A DNA stretch of 64,000 bases, taken from Cryobacterium levicorallinum. GTDB lineage: Bacteria > Actinomycetota > Actinomycetes > Actinomycetales > Microbacteriaceae. Both the position numbers and the translations under genes were made by a program. How positions within the stretch are numbered: the first letter of the stretch is position 1; every line of letters begins with the position of its first letter. The DNA lies in contig NZ_SOFE01000036.1 in assembly GCF_004402405.1 (NCBI RefSeq), forward strand, positions 1 to 64,000. Reading direction: 5' to 3'. Below the pieces are notes generated by a model. That model did no database searches, was not told where the DNA came from, and was given only the letters and a program-made list of their open reading frames with translations. Positions 44,961 through 53,222 of the stretch are shown in pieces.

Positions 44961-47569
44961 GTGCAATGATGTCTCGCCAGCGGCGCCTGTTCCTGGGTAG
45001 GTCGACGGCGACTCGCGCTGGCGCTACCGGAGTGGTTGTCGGATTGATCGTCGGCATGGGGATGTCGTTGGTGTCAACGCTGCTGCCGACGCCGGCCGAG
45101 GCCTCAACCTCGAGTGTGGTGACCGTTGCCGCCCGGGGATACGACCTCGACTACGGCAATGCCCCCTTTCCCGACCTCGCGGTGACGGTGTCGAAAACCA
45201 GCGAACTGGTCTCCCAGGGAATTCTGGTGAGTTGGACCGGAGGCAAAAAATCCGTGCGACCGCAGGGAAGCGTTGGCGGCGAAAACTTCATGCAGATCGC
45301 CCAGTGCTGGGGCGAGGACCCACTGAACCCGGGACATCCCGACCGTACGACGTGCCAGTACGGCGCGTTCCCCAACGTCGGCCGCGACTCCAACGTCCTC
45401 GACAACGTCACTGACCCCAACGACGAGACGTTCAATCTTAAGAGCATCGCGCCGGAGGACGAGCAATACACGGCCAAGGGCACCGGCGGATTGGTGCCAA
45501 CGTACACGTCCATTCCGTTCCGGGCTGTGAGCGGTGAAACGGTCGCGTCCGTGGCGCCGAATGCCGAAGGCGTGCTGAAACACGATACGTCCATTGACGT
45601 GAATACGAACGAGTTCTTTACCCAGTTCACCTCCAACGAAATCAAATGGGCCGGCGCCGATGACACCGGAGCTGGTTCCGTAAAGTTCGAGGTTCAAACG
45701 TCGATGCAGTCGCCGGGTTTGGGCTGTGGCCAGCCGATCATCGTGAGCGGTCGACCCATTGTTGGGCAGTCCTGCTGGCTCGTGATCATCCCCCGCGGCA
45801 CCGGCGACTCCGGCGTAAAGAGCATCACCAGGCCGGGTCTGTTTTGGGATGCCTGGCAGCATCATGTCGCCGTCAAGCTAGATTTCAAACCGGTCGGCAT
45901 CCGCTGTGAAATCGGTGGGGCCGAAGCCGCACTTTCGGGCAGTGAACTGATCGGGGGTGCGATCGCATCATGGCAGCCCAGCCTCTGCGCGGGTACCACG
46001 AACTCGGCCTTCGTCTTGAGCACGGGCAATGAAGCGGATGCTGCTTTCAAGGCAAGCAAGACCGTGCCCAGTCCGCTGGCGCTCACGTCCCGGCCCCTAG
46101 GCGCAGACTTCTTGAACGGAGCCGCTGACCCTCTGCAGTACGCTCCCGTCGGAATCTCTGGACTGTCCGTTTCGTTTGCCGTCGACCGCCGCGTCACACC
46201 GATCGACGGCATCAAACAAGAATATAAAGACCGGGAAACGCAAGCTTTTTCGAGCCTCAAGCTCACTCCGCGCCTCGTGGCGAAGCTCTTAACGTCGTCC
46301 TACATTTCGTCCCTGCCGCCGGGGGCTGATCTGACCCACGTGAATTACCACAGTTTTGCTGATCAGGGTAAAAATCCAGCCAACCTCACGCGCGATCGTG
46401 ACTTTCTCGCGATCAACGACGAGGAATGGGCTTCTCAGGACCTGAACAGTACGTCTTTGGCTGACCTTCTGATTCCCTCAGGCCGGTCAGACCTAGCCGT
46501 GGCTCTGTGGCGTTATGTTCTGAGCGATCCGGACGCCGTTGCTTTCCTGTCCGGAACACCGGATCCCTGGGGCATGATCGTGAACCCGTGGTATTCCACG
46601 AGTGCAACGGTCAATCCGAGCACGGTTGGCCTGAGTCTGCCGCGGGACAATTTTCCCAAGGCGGACCCCGTTGAGAAAGCCGGAACGACCGGGTCCAATG
46701 GGGAGGGTCCGGTGAATCTCGTAACCTGGCGCCCCTACACCTCGGACTTCGAAAATGGCGCCTATCTGACCCTCCGTGGTGACGGCCAGCTGCTCGGCGG
46801 TTGGGACACCAGCTACACGCCGCCGAAATATGCCAAGACCGCACGCAGCCTAGTTGGTGAGCAGGGTGTTCTCGGGTTGACGACAACGGCTTCCGCCGCT
46901 CGGTATCAAAACGTTACGGCGTCGCTGTTGAATCCGGCCGGCGAGTACGTCACACCAACGGAGTCGTCTCTGACCGCCGCCGCCGCGGCAATGACACCTT
47001 CTGTGGTCCAGCCGAAGGTTGTGGAATTTGATCCGGATTCATCGGCTGCGATCGCGGCATCCAATGCTTACCCCCTGGCCATGCCAATCTATGCAGCGCT
47101 GAACCCCTTGCAGACCGATGCGGTTCTTCGTGCCAAGTACGCCAATATGATCCGCTACGCTGTGGGTGCCGGACAGATATCCGGCCCGGAGATTGGGCAA
47201 CTGCCCGAGGGGTATGCCCCGCTGCCGGCAAGCTGGGTATCCCAGGCTCAGACTGCGGCCACCGCCATTGAGAAGGGCATCAGCCCGATCCCTGCGGCTG
47301 TCGCGAACGTCGCCCCAACATCGGCGGCGGTGGCGGCCAGCGCACCCCGGCCGGGTTCGGTCCAATCACCCGTCATGGCGCCTGAGACCGCGCCGGTCGT
47401 GACGACACCGGCAGTTACCGGCAATGCCGCCGGACCTTTGCTCGGGCTGGCCACCCCCAAGGACCCTCCGGCAGGTCCGGCGGGAGTGGCTATACCGGCC
47501 GGCCTATTATCCGGCCTCGCGGCTGCTGGTGCTGTCCCCATGATTTCGCGCTTCCGAAGAAGACTTTGA
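44957..47569 (+). CDS. Large PstS-related surface protein
   Basis: This 870-residue protein has a signal (SRQRRLFLG start, hydrophobic run, cleavage near AEA-ST) and no family I recognise with certainty. Several stretches echo PstS: YAPVGISGLSVSFAVDR and SLKLTPRLVAKLLTSSY resemble the hinge and the LTPE-AKIF segment of phosphate-binding proteins. A Pro/Ala linker precedes a C-terminal hydrophobic stretch and RFRRRL, suggesting an anchor. I infer a giant, insert-containing binding protein. ATG 44957 overlaps the pstS stop (ATGA); in-frame codons upstream lie inside pstS. Confidence 0.75.
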   Translation: MSAMMSRQRRLFLGRSTATRAGATGVVVGLIVGMGMSLVSTLLPTPAEASTSSVVTVAARGYDLDYGNAPFPDLAVTVSKTSELVSQGILVSWTGGKKSVRPQGSVGGENFMQIAQCWGEDPLNPGHPDRTTCQYGAFPNVGRDSNVLDNVTDPNDETFNLKSIAPEDEQYTAKGTGGLVPTYTSIPFRAVSGETVASVAPNAEGVLKHDTSIDVNTNEFFTQFTSNEIKWAGADDTGAGSVKFEVQTSMQSPGLGCGQPIIVSGRPIVGQSCWLVIIPRGTGDSGVKSITRPGLFWDAWQHHVAVKLDFKPVGIRCEIGGAEAALSGSELIGGAIASWQPSLCAGTTNSAFVLSTGNEADAAFKASKTVPSPLALTSRPLGADFLNGAADPLQYAPVGISGLSVSFAVDRRVTPIDGIKQEYKDRETQAFSSLKLTPRLVAKLLTSSYISSLPPGADLTHVNYHSFADQGKNPANLTRDRDFLAINDEEWASQDLNSTSLADLLIPSGRSDLAVALWRYVLSDPDAVAFLSGTPDPWGMIVNPWYSTSATVNPSTVGLSLPRDNFPKADPVEKAGTTGSNGEGPVNLVTWRPYTSDFENGAYLTLRGDGQLLGGWDTSYTPPKYAKTARSLVGEQGVLGLTTTASAARYQNVTASLLNPAGEYVTPTESSLTAAAAAMTPSVVQPKVVEFDPDSSAAIAASNAYPLAMPIYAALNPLQTDAVLRAKYANMIRYAVGAGQISGPEIGQLPEGYAPLPASWVSQAQTAATAIEKGISPIPAAVANVAPTSAAVAASAPRPGSVQSPVMAPETAPVVTTPAVTGNAAGPLLGLATPKDPPAGPAGVAIPAGLLSGLAAAGAVPMISRFRRRL

Positions 47570-47627
47570 GGCGTTGAGGCTTGACCGTTCGACCTCCAGC
47601 ATTCCGGTCGGATCGGTTTAGGAGAAA

Positions 47628-47649
47628 AACGGACTCGATCGAGTCCGTT
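47628..47649. promoter_or_regulatory. Perfect 22-bp palindrome inside the operon
   Basis: AACGGACTCGA is followed immediately by its reverse complement TCGAGTCCGTT, 29 bases before the next start codon. It can form a 9-bp hairpin with a GATC loop or bind a dimeric regulator. No T-run follows, so it is more likely an mRNA processing/stability or operator site than a terminator. Confidence 0.6.
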
Positions 47650-47677
47650 CCAAGGTAAGAGACCGAAAGGCATAACA

Positions 47678-48784
47678 GTGATTTCGAAGAGGACTATTGC
47701 ACTTTGCGCAACAGTCGGCGTTGTCGTTTCCGGCATCGTCATCTCCGCTCCGGCACACGCCGAGCCCGTTTCCAACAGCTACTCGATTGTCGGTTCCGAC
47801 ACCCTCGAAGACGTCGTCAACGCACTCGCCAACGGGACAGCCATCACAGGCTCGAGCGTTCGTTCCACGGTCAACAACACCACCATTGGTTCGTTTGACG
47901 CCACTGGTTCTCCTTACATCACCACAAAATCTTCCGGAGTAAGGTTCGGCCGACCCAACGGTTCCGGCGATGGCGTGAAGGCACTCAGCCGCTCGATTGA
48001 CGGTGCCGCGTATACGTCCGCCACGGTCGGGAGCCCTGCGAGCGTGGTCATCACCGGTCAGGTGGATATTGCCCGCTCATCCAGTGGTGGCACGGCCAAC
48101 GCCGCGGGAGAACTGCTGTACGTTCCGTTCGGCCGCGATGCCATCGCCTACGCCTACAAGGGTTCGGCAACCGGCATCGAAACTTTGACGGCATCACAAA
48201 TGAAGAGCCTCTACGAGTGCTCTGCTGGCTTCCAGATCGGTGGCGTAACCGTCACGCCGATCATCCCGCAGGCTGGCTCGGGCACCCGCAAGGACTTCCT
48301 GAACAAGATCGGCTCCACCGAAACCCTGATGAAGACGATCAGCGAAGCTGGCTGTGTCGTCGAAGACCAGGAGCACGACGCGACGAACCTCACGGCCGAG
48401 TCGGTCATGCCCATGGCTGTTTCCCGTTGGATCGCCATGAACACCGGCGCCAGCTACGACAAGCGCGGTACCGGCACCCTCGGCTCTCTCGTCGCCGGAG
48501 TCGTTCCGGTGACCGGAACCGGATCGTCCATGGTTCCGAACGCTCCCTACTACGCCGACACCACCTGGGGTCGCGACACCTATCTGGTCGTGGAGAATGC
48601 TCGGGTTGACCCGGCAAGCGCCAAGTTCGACGCCGGCCTCGCCACGCTGATGGACTCCGCCGTATCGAGTGCTCTGACCAATTCCTCGCCCGTGGTGTCG
48701 CGTTCGGGAGCAGTGAAGAAGAAGTATGGCTTCCTAGCGCCCACCGCAGGTGTCGTCGCATTCCGCGTTGCCAAGACCGCTTAA
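47678..48784 (+). CDS. Secreted PstS-like substrate-binding protein
   Basis: This 368-residue protein has a Sec signal (cleavage near AHA-EP) and no lipobox or C-terminal anchor. SIVGSDTLEDVVNALANG corresponds to the first ligand loop of PstS-like proteins, and IIPQAGSGTRKDFL to the second. VPFGRDAIAYAYKG is the hinge motif. It is therefore a third PstS-fold protein in the same operon, and may act in the wall space between the surface and PstS. AAAGG lies 7 bases before GTG 47678. Confidence 0.85.
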   Translation: MISKRTIALCATVGVVVSGIVISAPAHAEPVSNSYSIVGSDTLEDVVNALANGTAITGSSVRSTVNNTTIGSFDATGSPYITTKSSGVRFGRPNGSGDGVKALSRSIDGAAYTSATVGSPASVVITGQVDIARSSSGGTANAAGELLYVPFGRDAIAYAYKGSATGIETLTASQMKSLYECSAGFQIGGVTVTPIIPQAGSGTRKDFLNKIGSTETLMKTISEAGCVVEDQEHDATNLTAESVMPMAVSRWIAMNTGASYDKRGTGTLGSLVAGVVPVTGTGSSMVPNAPYYADTTWGRDTYLVVENARVDPASAKFDAGLATLMDSAVSSALTNSSPVVSRSGAVKKKYGFLAPTAGVVAFRVAKTA

Positions 48785-48815
48785 TCCATTCCCCTAAGCA
48801 CTGGAAGGTTAAGAA

Positions 48816-49874
48816 ATGTACATGAATAAGAAAATGCGTATTGCAGCAGTCGGTTTCGTCTCCCTGGCCCTCGTGGCCGGTGCGACCGCGGTTGCCTCGG
48901 CCGCGGTCCAGCCGAATGGTTCTGACGCAGCGCTGTACAGCTATGACGCGAACATTGCCCTCGTTACCGATCCGTCGACGGTTTTCACCTGGACCGCCGA
49001 CAACTTTGGCTCGGGTAACAAGGTCTCCTACGATGCGCCGACAACCTGTCCGACAACGGCCGATGATGCCTACATCTTCGTGGCAACGGCCGGAAACGAA
49101 CGGACGAAGGCTGCGTGGAGCGCCTATGGCGATAGCGCATTTGCACCGGGAACCAAAGACGTGATCGCCGCAACCCTGACCCCCGGTGTTGCGCTGACCT
49201 CAGGTAACTACGGCACGGTCAAGTCCAACGGTGGAACGTACAGCCTCGGTATCGCGTGCACGAACAACAACGGCAACACCATCGTCGGAGCGTTTTACCG
49301 TACGGCATCCATCACCGCCGGCACCGGCTCCTACACGATGACCGCGGTGACGGAAGACACGACGACGCCGCCGCCCCCCGCCAACACCGACACTACCGGC
49401 AGCGTCGCGATGTCGCCCCAGACTGTCGGCGCCAACGACGGAGTGCTCAGCTTGATCGTTCCCGTCGGTGCCGCGGCTGTATTCGCCGCCCCAACCCTGG
49501 TCAACAACAAGTCGACCACGACCGGTACTTTAGGCAACGTGACCGTCGCCGACGGTCGTAGCGTCAGCCGTAAGGGTTGGGACCTGAATGCCAGCGTCAC
49601 CGACTTTGTCAACGCCAGTGACGCTACCAACACGATCAGCAAGGCTCAGCTCGGTCTGATACCGAAGATCGTCTCCTCCGAAGCGACCGGCGTGACCGCT
49701 GGTACCGCCCAGGTCGCCGGTTTGGCAACGTACTCGTCGCTCTTCGCGTCGGGCGCAGCGGCAAACACGGTGGGCAACACTGTGCTCAACGCCGACCTCA
49801 CGTTTGTGGCGCCAGCCAACAAAGCTGCGGGCACCTACGTCTCGACCCTCACCCTCACGGTCGTCTCGAAGTAA
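48816..49874 (+). CDS. WxL-domain-like surface protein of the pst operon
   Basis: This 352-residue protein has a signal ending ASA-AV, an N-terminal beta-rich domain with one Cys pair, a TTPPPPANTDTT linker, and a C-terminal WxL-like domain (about residues 195-352) with KGWDLNASVTDF and the tail GTYVSTLTLTVVSK, matching the proximal and distal WxL motifs. It should bind peptidoglycan and the DUF916 protein encoded next. GGAAGG lies 7 bases before ATG 48816. It starts 31 bases after the PstS-like gene. Confidence 0.8.
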   Translation: MYMNKKMRIAAVGFVSLALVAGATAVASAAVQPNGSDAALYSYDANIALVTDPSTVFTWTADNFGSGNKVSYDAPTTCPTTADDAYIFVATAGNERTKAAWSAYGDSAFAPGTKDVIAATLTPGVALTSGNYGTVKSNGGTYSLGIACTNNNGNTIVGAFYRTASITAGTGSYTMTAVTEDTTTPPPPANTDTTGSVAMSPQTVGANDGVLSLIVPVGAAAVFAAPTLVNNKSTTTGTLGNVTVADGRSVSRKGWDLNASVTDFVNASDATNTISKAQLGLIPKIVSSEATGVTAGTAQVAGLATYSSLFASGAAANTVGNTVLNADLTFVAPANKAAGTYVSTLTLTVVSK

Positions 49875-49981
49875 CGACTCCTCGGTAAAAGCAAGATCCC
49901 GATAGCAGGGGGAGAGGTGGTGGGGCGCCTCTTCCTTTGCTTTCACTTGTCGACATTTGTGCAGAAAAGAGAAAGTCCAGC

Positions 49982-51034
49982 GTGATGATCCATCGCCTTA
50001 TACGCCCTCTCGGTCTGTTGGCCGGAGCGCTCCTCATCATCGGATTGACCGTGGGAACGGGAGCGGTGCAAGCCATGAGCTCATCGGCAGCCGAGTCCGA
50101 CGGTATTGCGGGTGCCCCCTCAGCCGACGGTGGGGTCGACCAATCCCGCTCGCGCTACAGCTACCAGATGGATCCGGGACAGGCGGTCTCCGATGAGTAC
50201 CTGGTGCAGAACACCGGAACGACGGCCCAGTCTGTCACCGTCTACGCTACCGACGCCTTCAACGGGGATGACGGCGCCTTCTCGCTCTTAAACGGAGGCG
50301 TATCCCCGGTGGACGTCGGACGCTGGGTGACCTTTGCCAACGGCGCGGACCAGATCACAGCGACCTTGGAGCCCGGCGCGTCCCAGGTGATTCCCTTCAC
50401 CGTGACGACGCCCGCTGATGCCCGTCCCGGGGACCATGCCGGCGGCATAATTGTCTCCGCGCTGTCCCCATCCGGACAAATTTCGCTGGACCGACGGGTT
50501 GCCATTCGTCTCTACGTTCGCGTCAAGGGCGCACTTCAAGCGGGCCTGACCATTAGTAGCATTGCGTCGTCCTATCAGGCCGAATTGAATCCGTTTTCTG
50601 GCAAGACCCAGCTCACCGTGACGCTCAATAACACCGGCAATGTGGCGCTCGGTGCTACGACCGTGTCGCGAGTGCGCGGCATCTTCGGCATTCCGCTATC
50701 AGGAATCAGCCGGGAAGAAATTCCCGAGATGCTGCCCGGCAGCACGCGCACCCTGACCATGACCGTGCCAGGTGTTGGTTCGTGGATTTACCTCAATCCG
50801 CAGGTCAATCTTGCCGCAACGATCGACAAAGAAGCCATCAACCCCGGGGTGCTGCCCACCGCGAGTCGGGACACCGCCTTGATTGTCGTTCCGTGGGGCG
50901 CTCTCATCATCCTGTTGCTCACTGGCCTGATTTATTTCCTAGTGCGGTTCACTCGCCTCAGGGGCGCGCAACGTGCCGCCGCCTGGATCGAATACACCGA
51001 GGCCGAGGCGCGACGCCAGGCTCGGGGGGAGTGA
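49982..51034 (+). CDS. DUF916-type WxL-interacting membrane protein of the pst operon
   Basis: This 350-residue protein has an N-terminal signal/TM helix, RYSYQMDPGQAVSDEYLVQNTG...VIPFTVTTPADARPGDHAGGIIVSA (the DUF916 pattern), and a C-terminal helix (VVPWGALIILLLTGLIYFLVRF) with a charged cytoplasmic tail. It parallels the protein at 21051-22079. I take GTG 49982 as start; ATG 49985 is the next codon and equally possible. It likely holds the WxL protein at the wall. Confidence 0.8.
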   Translation: MMIHRLIRPLGLLAGALLIIGLTVGTGAVQAMSSSAAESDGIAGAPSADGGVDQSRSRYSYQMDPGQAVSDEYLVQNTGTTAQSVTVYATDAFNGDDGAFSLLNGGVSPVDVGRWVTFANGADQITATLEPGASQVIPFTVTTPADARPGDHAGGIIVSALSPSGQISLDRRVAIRLYVRVKGALQAGLTISSIASSYQAELNPFSGKTQLTVTLNNTGNVALGATTVSRVRGIFGIPLSGISREEIPEMLPGSTRTLTMTVPGVGSWIYLNPQVNLAATIDKEAINPGVLPTASRDTALIVVPWGALIILLLTGLIYFLVRFTRLRGAQRAAAWIEYTEAEARRQARGE

Positions 51035-51035
51035 C

Positions 51036-52130
51036 GTGACTGTGTCCAACCAACGCCGATCCCCAAGAATTCGACTCGTCGGTGTCCTTGCCCTTCTCGT
51101 TTTCTTGGGCTCAAGCACCGGAATATCGGGCGCCCAAGCCGCGAACGATGACAGCGGTATCGGCATTAGTGTTCCCGTCGTTGATTCGGCGACGGCGACA
51201 GAGCCGCAGTCCACTATCGCCCTGCCGTTTGGGTCGTCAGCGACGAACGCGCCGGTGGTCATCACCCTCACAGGCCTCAAGCCTTTCTCGTTTATAGAAA
51301 TTTTCGTCAACTCCACACCGGTCTTGCTCGCGAGCGGTCACGCTGATGCTGCCGGATCATTCACCGTTTCGGTGGCTCTGCCCGCCGGGCTGGAAACCGG
51401 TAATCACACCGTGTCGGTGACCGGAACGAGAGCAGACGGGACGGCAGCGGACTGGATCATTTCACAATTCCTGATCACTGCCGGTGGACTCCTGGCACAG
51501 CCGGAGACGCGCGCGGCACCCTCAGCGGCGTCCATAATCCCGTCAGTGAGGAGCATCACCAGCCCGTTAGTTGGCGTGACTGAAGTCGTGGCGAACACTC
51601 CGGCTGCCGCGGCCGATGCACTGGGTGAAGTCCCATTTGATTTGGGCGGCGTCTTCTACTTGAGCGGCTTGGTTGGCAGCGCAGCGTCGGTCGTTGGTCC
51701 CGAAGGTGGGGACATCACCCTCGCGTTCACGGCGAAGAATGTCACCTCGTGGCCGCTCAGCGCTGACTTGCGATTCTGGCTGGAGAACTCCGTTGGAATG
51801 GACGTTGCCCATCCCACCGACAGTCGCGTGATTGATCTGGAGCCGGGGCAAACGAAGACCGTCAGCATCACTCTGTCTGACGTTGGCCAGTGGGGCGTTC
51901 TCAACGCCCATATGACCTTCACTCCGCCAGATACCGTAAACGGAGCCGTGCTAACTCCGGTCACCCGCGACACCCTGGTGATCCTGCCCCCCTACTTCGT
52001 GATGCTTGTTGTGGGCATCCTTGGCGTACTTGTCTTCGCTGCACGCTTTTTATTGGCGTGGCAGCGGTCTCGTCGCCAGAATGCGCCGGCAATCGGTGCG
52101 TCTGAAGTCTCGGTCGAGGCCACAACATGA
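51036..52130 (+). CDS. Membrane-anchored Ig-like surface protein, unknown function
   Basis: This 364-residue protein has a signal peptide (cleavage near AQA-AN), a first beta-sandwich domain (residues 45-160, VITLTGLKPFSFIEIFVNSTPVLLAS), a second Ig-like domain (about 210-320, DITLAFTAKNVTSWPLSADLRFW...LEPGQTKTVSITL) and a C-terminal helix with a basic tail. The second part resembles DUF916-like or CARDB-type domains. GTG 51036 is preceded by GGGGGAG, 1 base after the previous stop, and the end overlaps the sortase-like gene. Confidence 0.72.
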   Translation: MTVSNQRRSPRIRLVGVLALLVFLGSSTGISGAQAANDDSGIGISVPVVDSATATEPQSTIALPFGSSATNAPVVITLTGLKPFSFIEIFVNSTPVLLASGHADAAGSFTVSVALPAGLETGNHTVSVTGTRADGTAADWIISQFLITAGGLLAQPETRAAPSAASIIPSVRSITSPLVGVTEVVANTPAAAADALGEVPFDLGGVFYLSGLVGSAASVVGPEGGDITLAFTAKNVTSWPLSADLRFWLENSVGMDVAHPTDSRVIDLEPGQTKTVSITLSDVGQWGVLNAHMTFTPPDTVNGAVLTPVTRDTLVILPPYFVMLVVGILGVLVFAARFLLAWQRSRRQNAPAIGASEVSVEATT

Positions 52131-53143
52131 TGAGTGCCAGGCGCAGCCTGCCGTCGACCCGACGCCTACTGCGGTCGATCCGCCCAGCACAGCCGCGCCA
52201 GCGGATTATGCCTCCACGTGGATGGAAGCCGGGTCAGACCCTTCCAACCAAACCGCCACTGTGGGCGGCGCCGGTGGCGAGCCCGCGGATCGTGCTGACC
52301 GCGCGAGAACGGCTCGTTCGGAGTTCCCTGGCCATGGTCGCCGCGCTTCTCTTCGGCTTTTTGGCGCAGGTGACCGTTGTTGGACAACTCCAACACCTCG
52401 TCGCTCAACAACAGCTCACCGACACATTTCGCCTCCAGCTGGCCGAGGGAACGGCCCCGGTCAGTGAGGGCACGGTCGAGAAGGTGCTGCTCGCCGATGG
52501 TGCCCCGGTTGCACTCATCGACATCCCGGCCCTTGACGTTCACGAAATCATCGTAGAGGGAACGGACTCGGGTACGACCCAAAACGGGCCGGGTCACCGC
52601 CGCGACACTGTGCTCCCCGGCCAAGCGGGAGTGAGCGTGGTGATGGGGCGTGCCGCAGCCTACGGTGCACCGTTCGCGCGCATTCAGGAGCTGCGACCCG
52701 GACAGAAATTCACCGTGCTGACCGGTCAGGGCAAGTCGACTTTCTCGGTCATCGGGGTTCGGTATGCCGGCGATCCGGCTCCGGCATCGCCCCGAGCTGA
52801 CCAGGGTCGTCTCATCCTGGAGACGGCTCGCGGTTTGGCCTTTGTGCCCAATGGCATTGCCAGGGTGGATGCCGAATTAGTCAGTACAACGCACCCTGCC
52901 GGTCAGCGCCAAACCACCTTTGCCACTCTCCGTCCGGCCGAGCGGGAACTTGCCAGTGACCTGTCTACGGTGTGGGCGCTGGCCTTTGCCCTGCAATTCT
53001 TTCTGCTGGTCGAATTTGCCGTGGTCTGGTCCATTCCTCGCGTTGGCGCACAGAAGACCTGGATCGTTTTCATCCCGGTGGGAGTGCTGAGCGGTCTGGT
53101 CGTCGCCGACCAGGTCGTCCGGCTGCTGCCCAACCTGCTCTAA
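52127..53143 (+). CDS. Sortase-fold protein without catalytic residues
   Basis: This 338-residue protein has an N-terminal cytosolic stretch (50 residues), a membrane helix (near 65-85), a sortase beta-barrel (about 120-260) and two C-terminal helices. The fold is marked by IDIPALDVHEIIVEGT, AYGAPFARIQELRPGQKF and GRLILETA. At the catalytic positions, the GHR histidine is R175 (VMGRAA), the TLxTC cysteine is A234 (LILETARG), and the arginine position appears displaced in GIARVDAEL. It cannot be a transpeptidase and probably serves as a binding scaffold. No LPxTG-type substrate is encoded nearby. Confidence 0.82.
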   Translation: MMSARRSLPSTRRLLRSIRPAQPRQRIMPPRGWKPGQTLPTKPPLWAAPVASPRIVLTARERLVRSSLAMVAALLFGFLAQVTVVGQLQHLVAQQQLTDTFRLQLAEGTAPVSEGTVEKVLLADGAPVALIDIPALDVHEIIVEGTDSGTTQNGPGHRRDTVLPGQAGVSVVMGRAAAYGAPFARIQELRPGQKFTVLTGQGKSTFSVIGVRYAGDPAPASPRADQGRLILETARGLAFVPNGIARVDAELVSTTHPAGQRQTTFATLRPAERELASDLSTVWALAFALQFFLLVEFAVVWSIPRVGAQKTWIVFIPVGVLSGLVVADQVVRLLPNLL

Positions 53144-53222
53144 CTCGCTCTGCCACCAGTATTTTTTCCTTCAACTATTCATATCGTCCCGAGTCACGGG
53201 GCACTAAAGAAAAGATGTGGTC

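Noticed and set aside
52127-53143. Active class E sortase
   Set aside because: The aligned catalytic His and Cys are Arg and Ala, and no LPxTG-like sorting signal is found in the neighbouring surface proteins.
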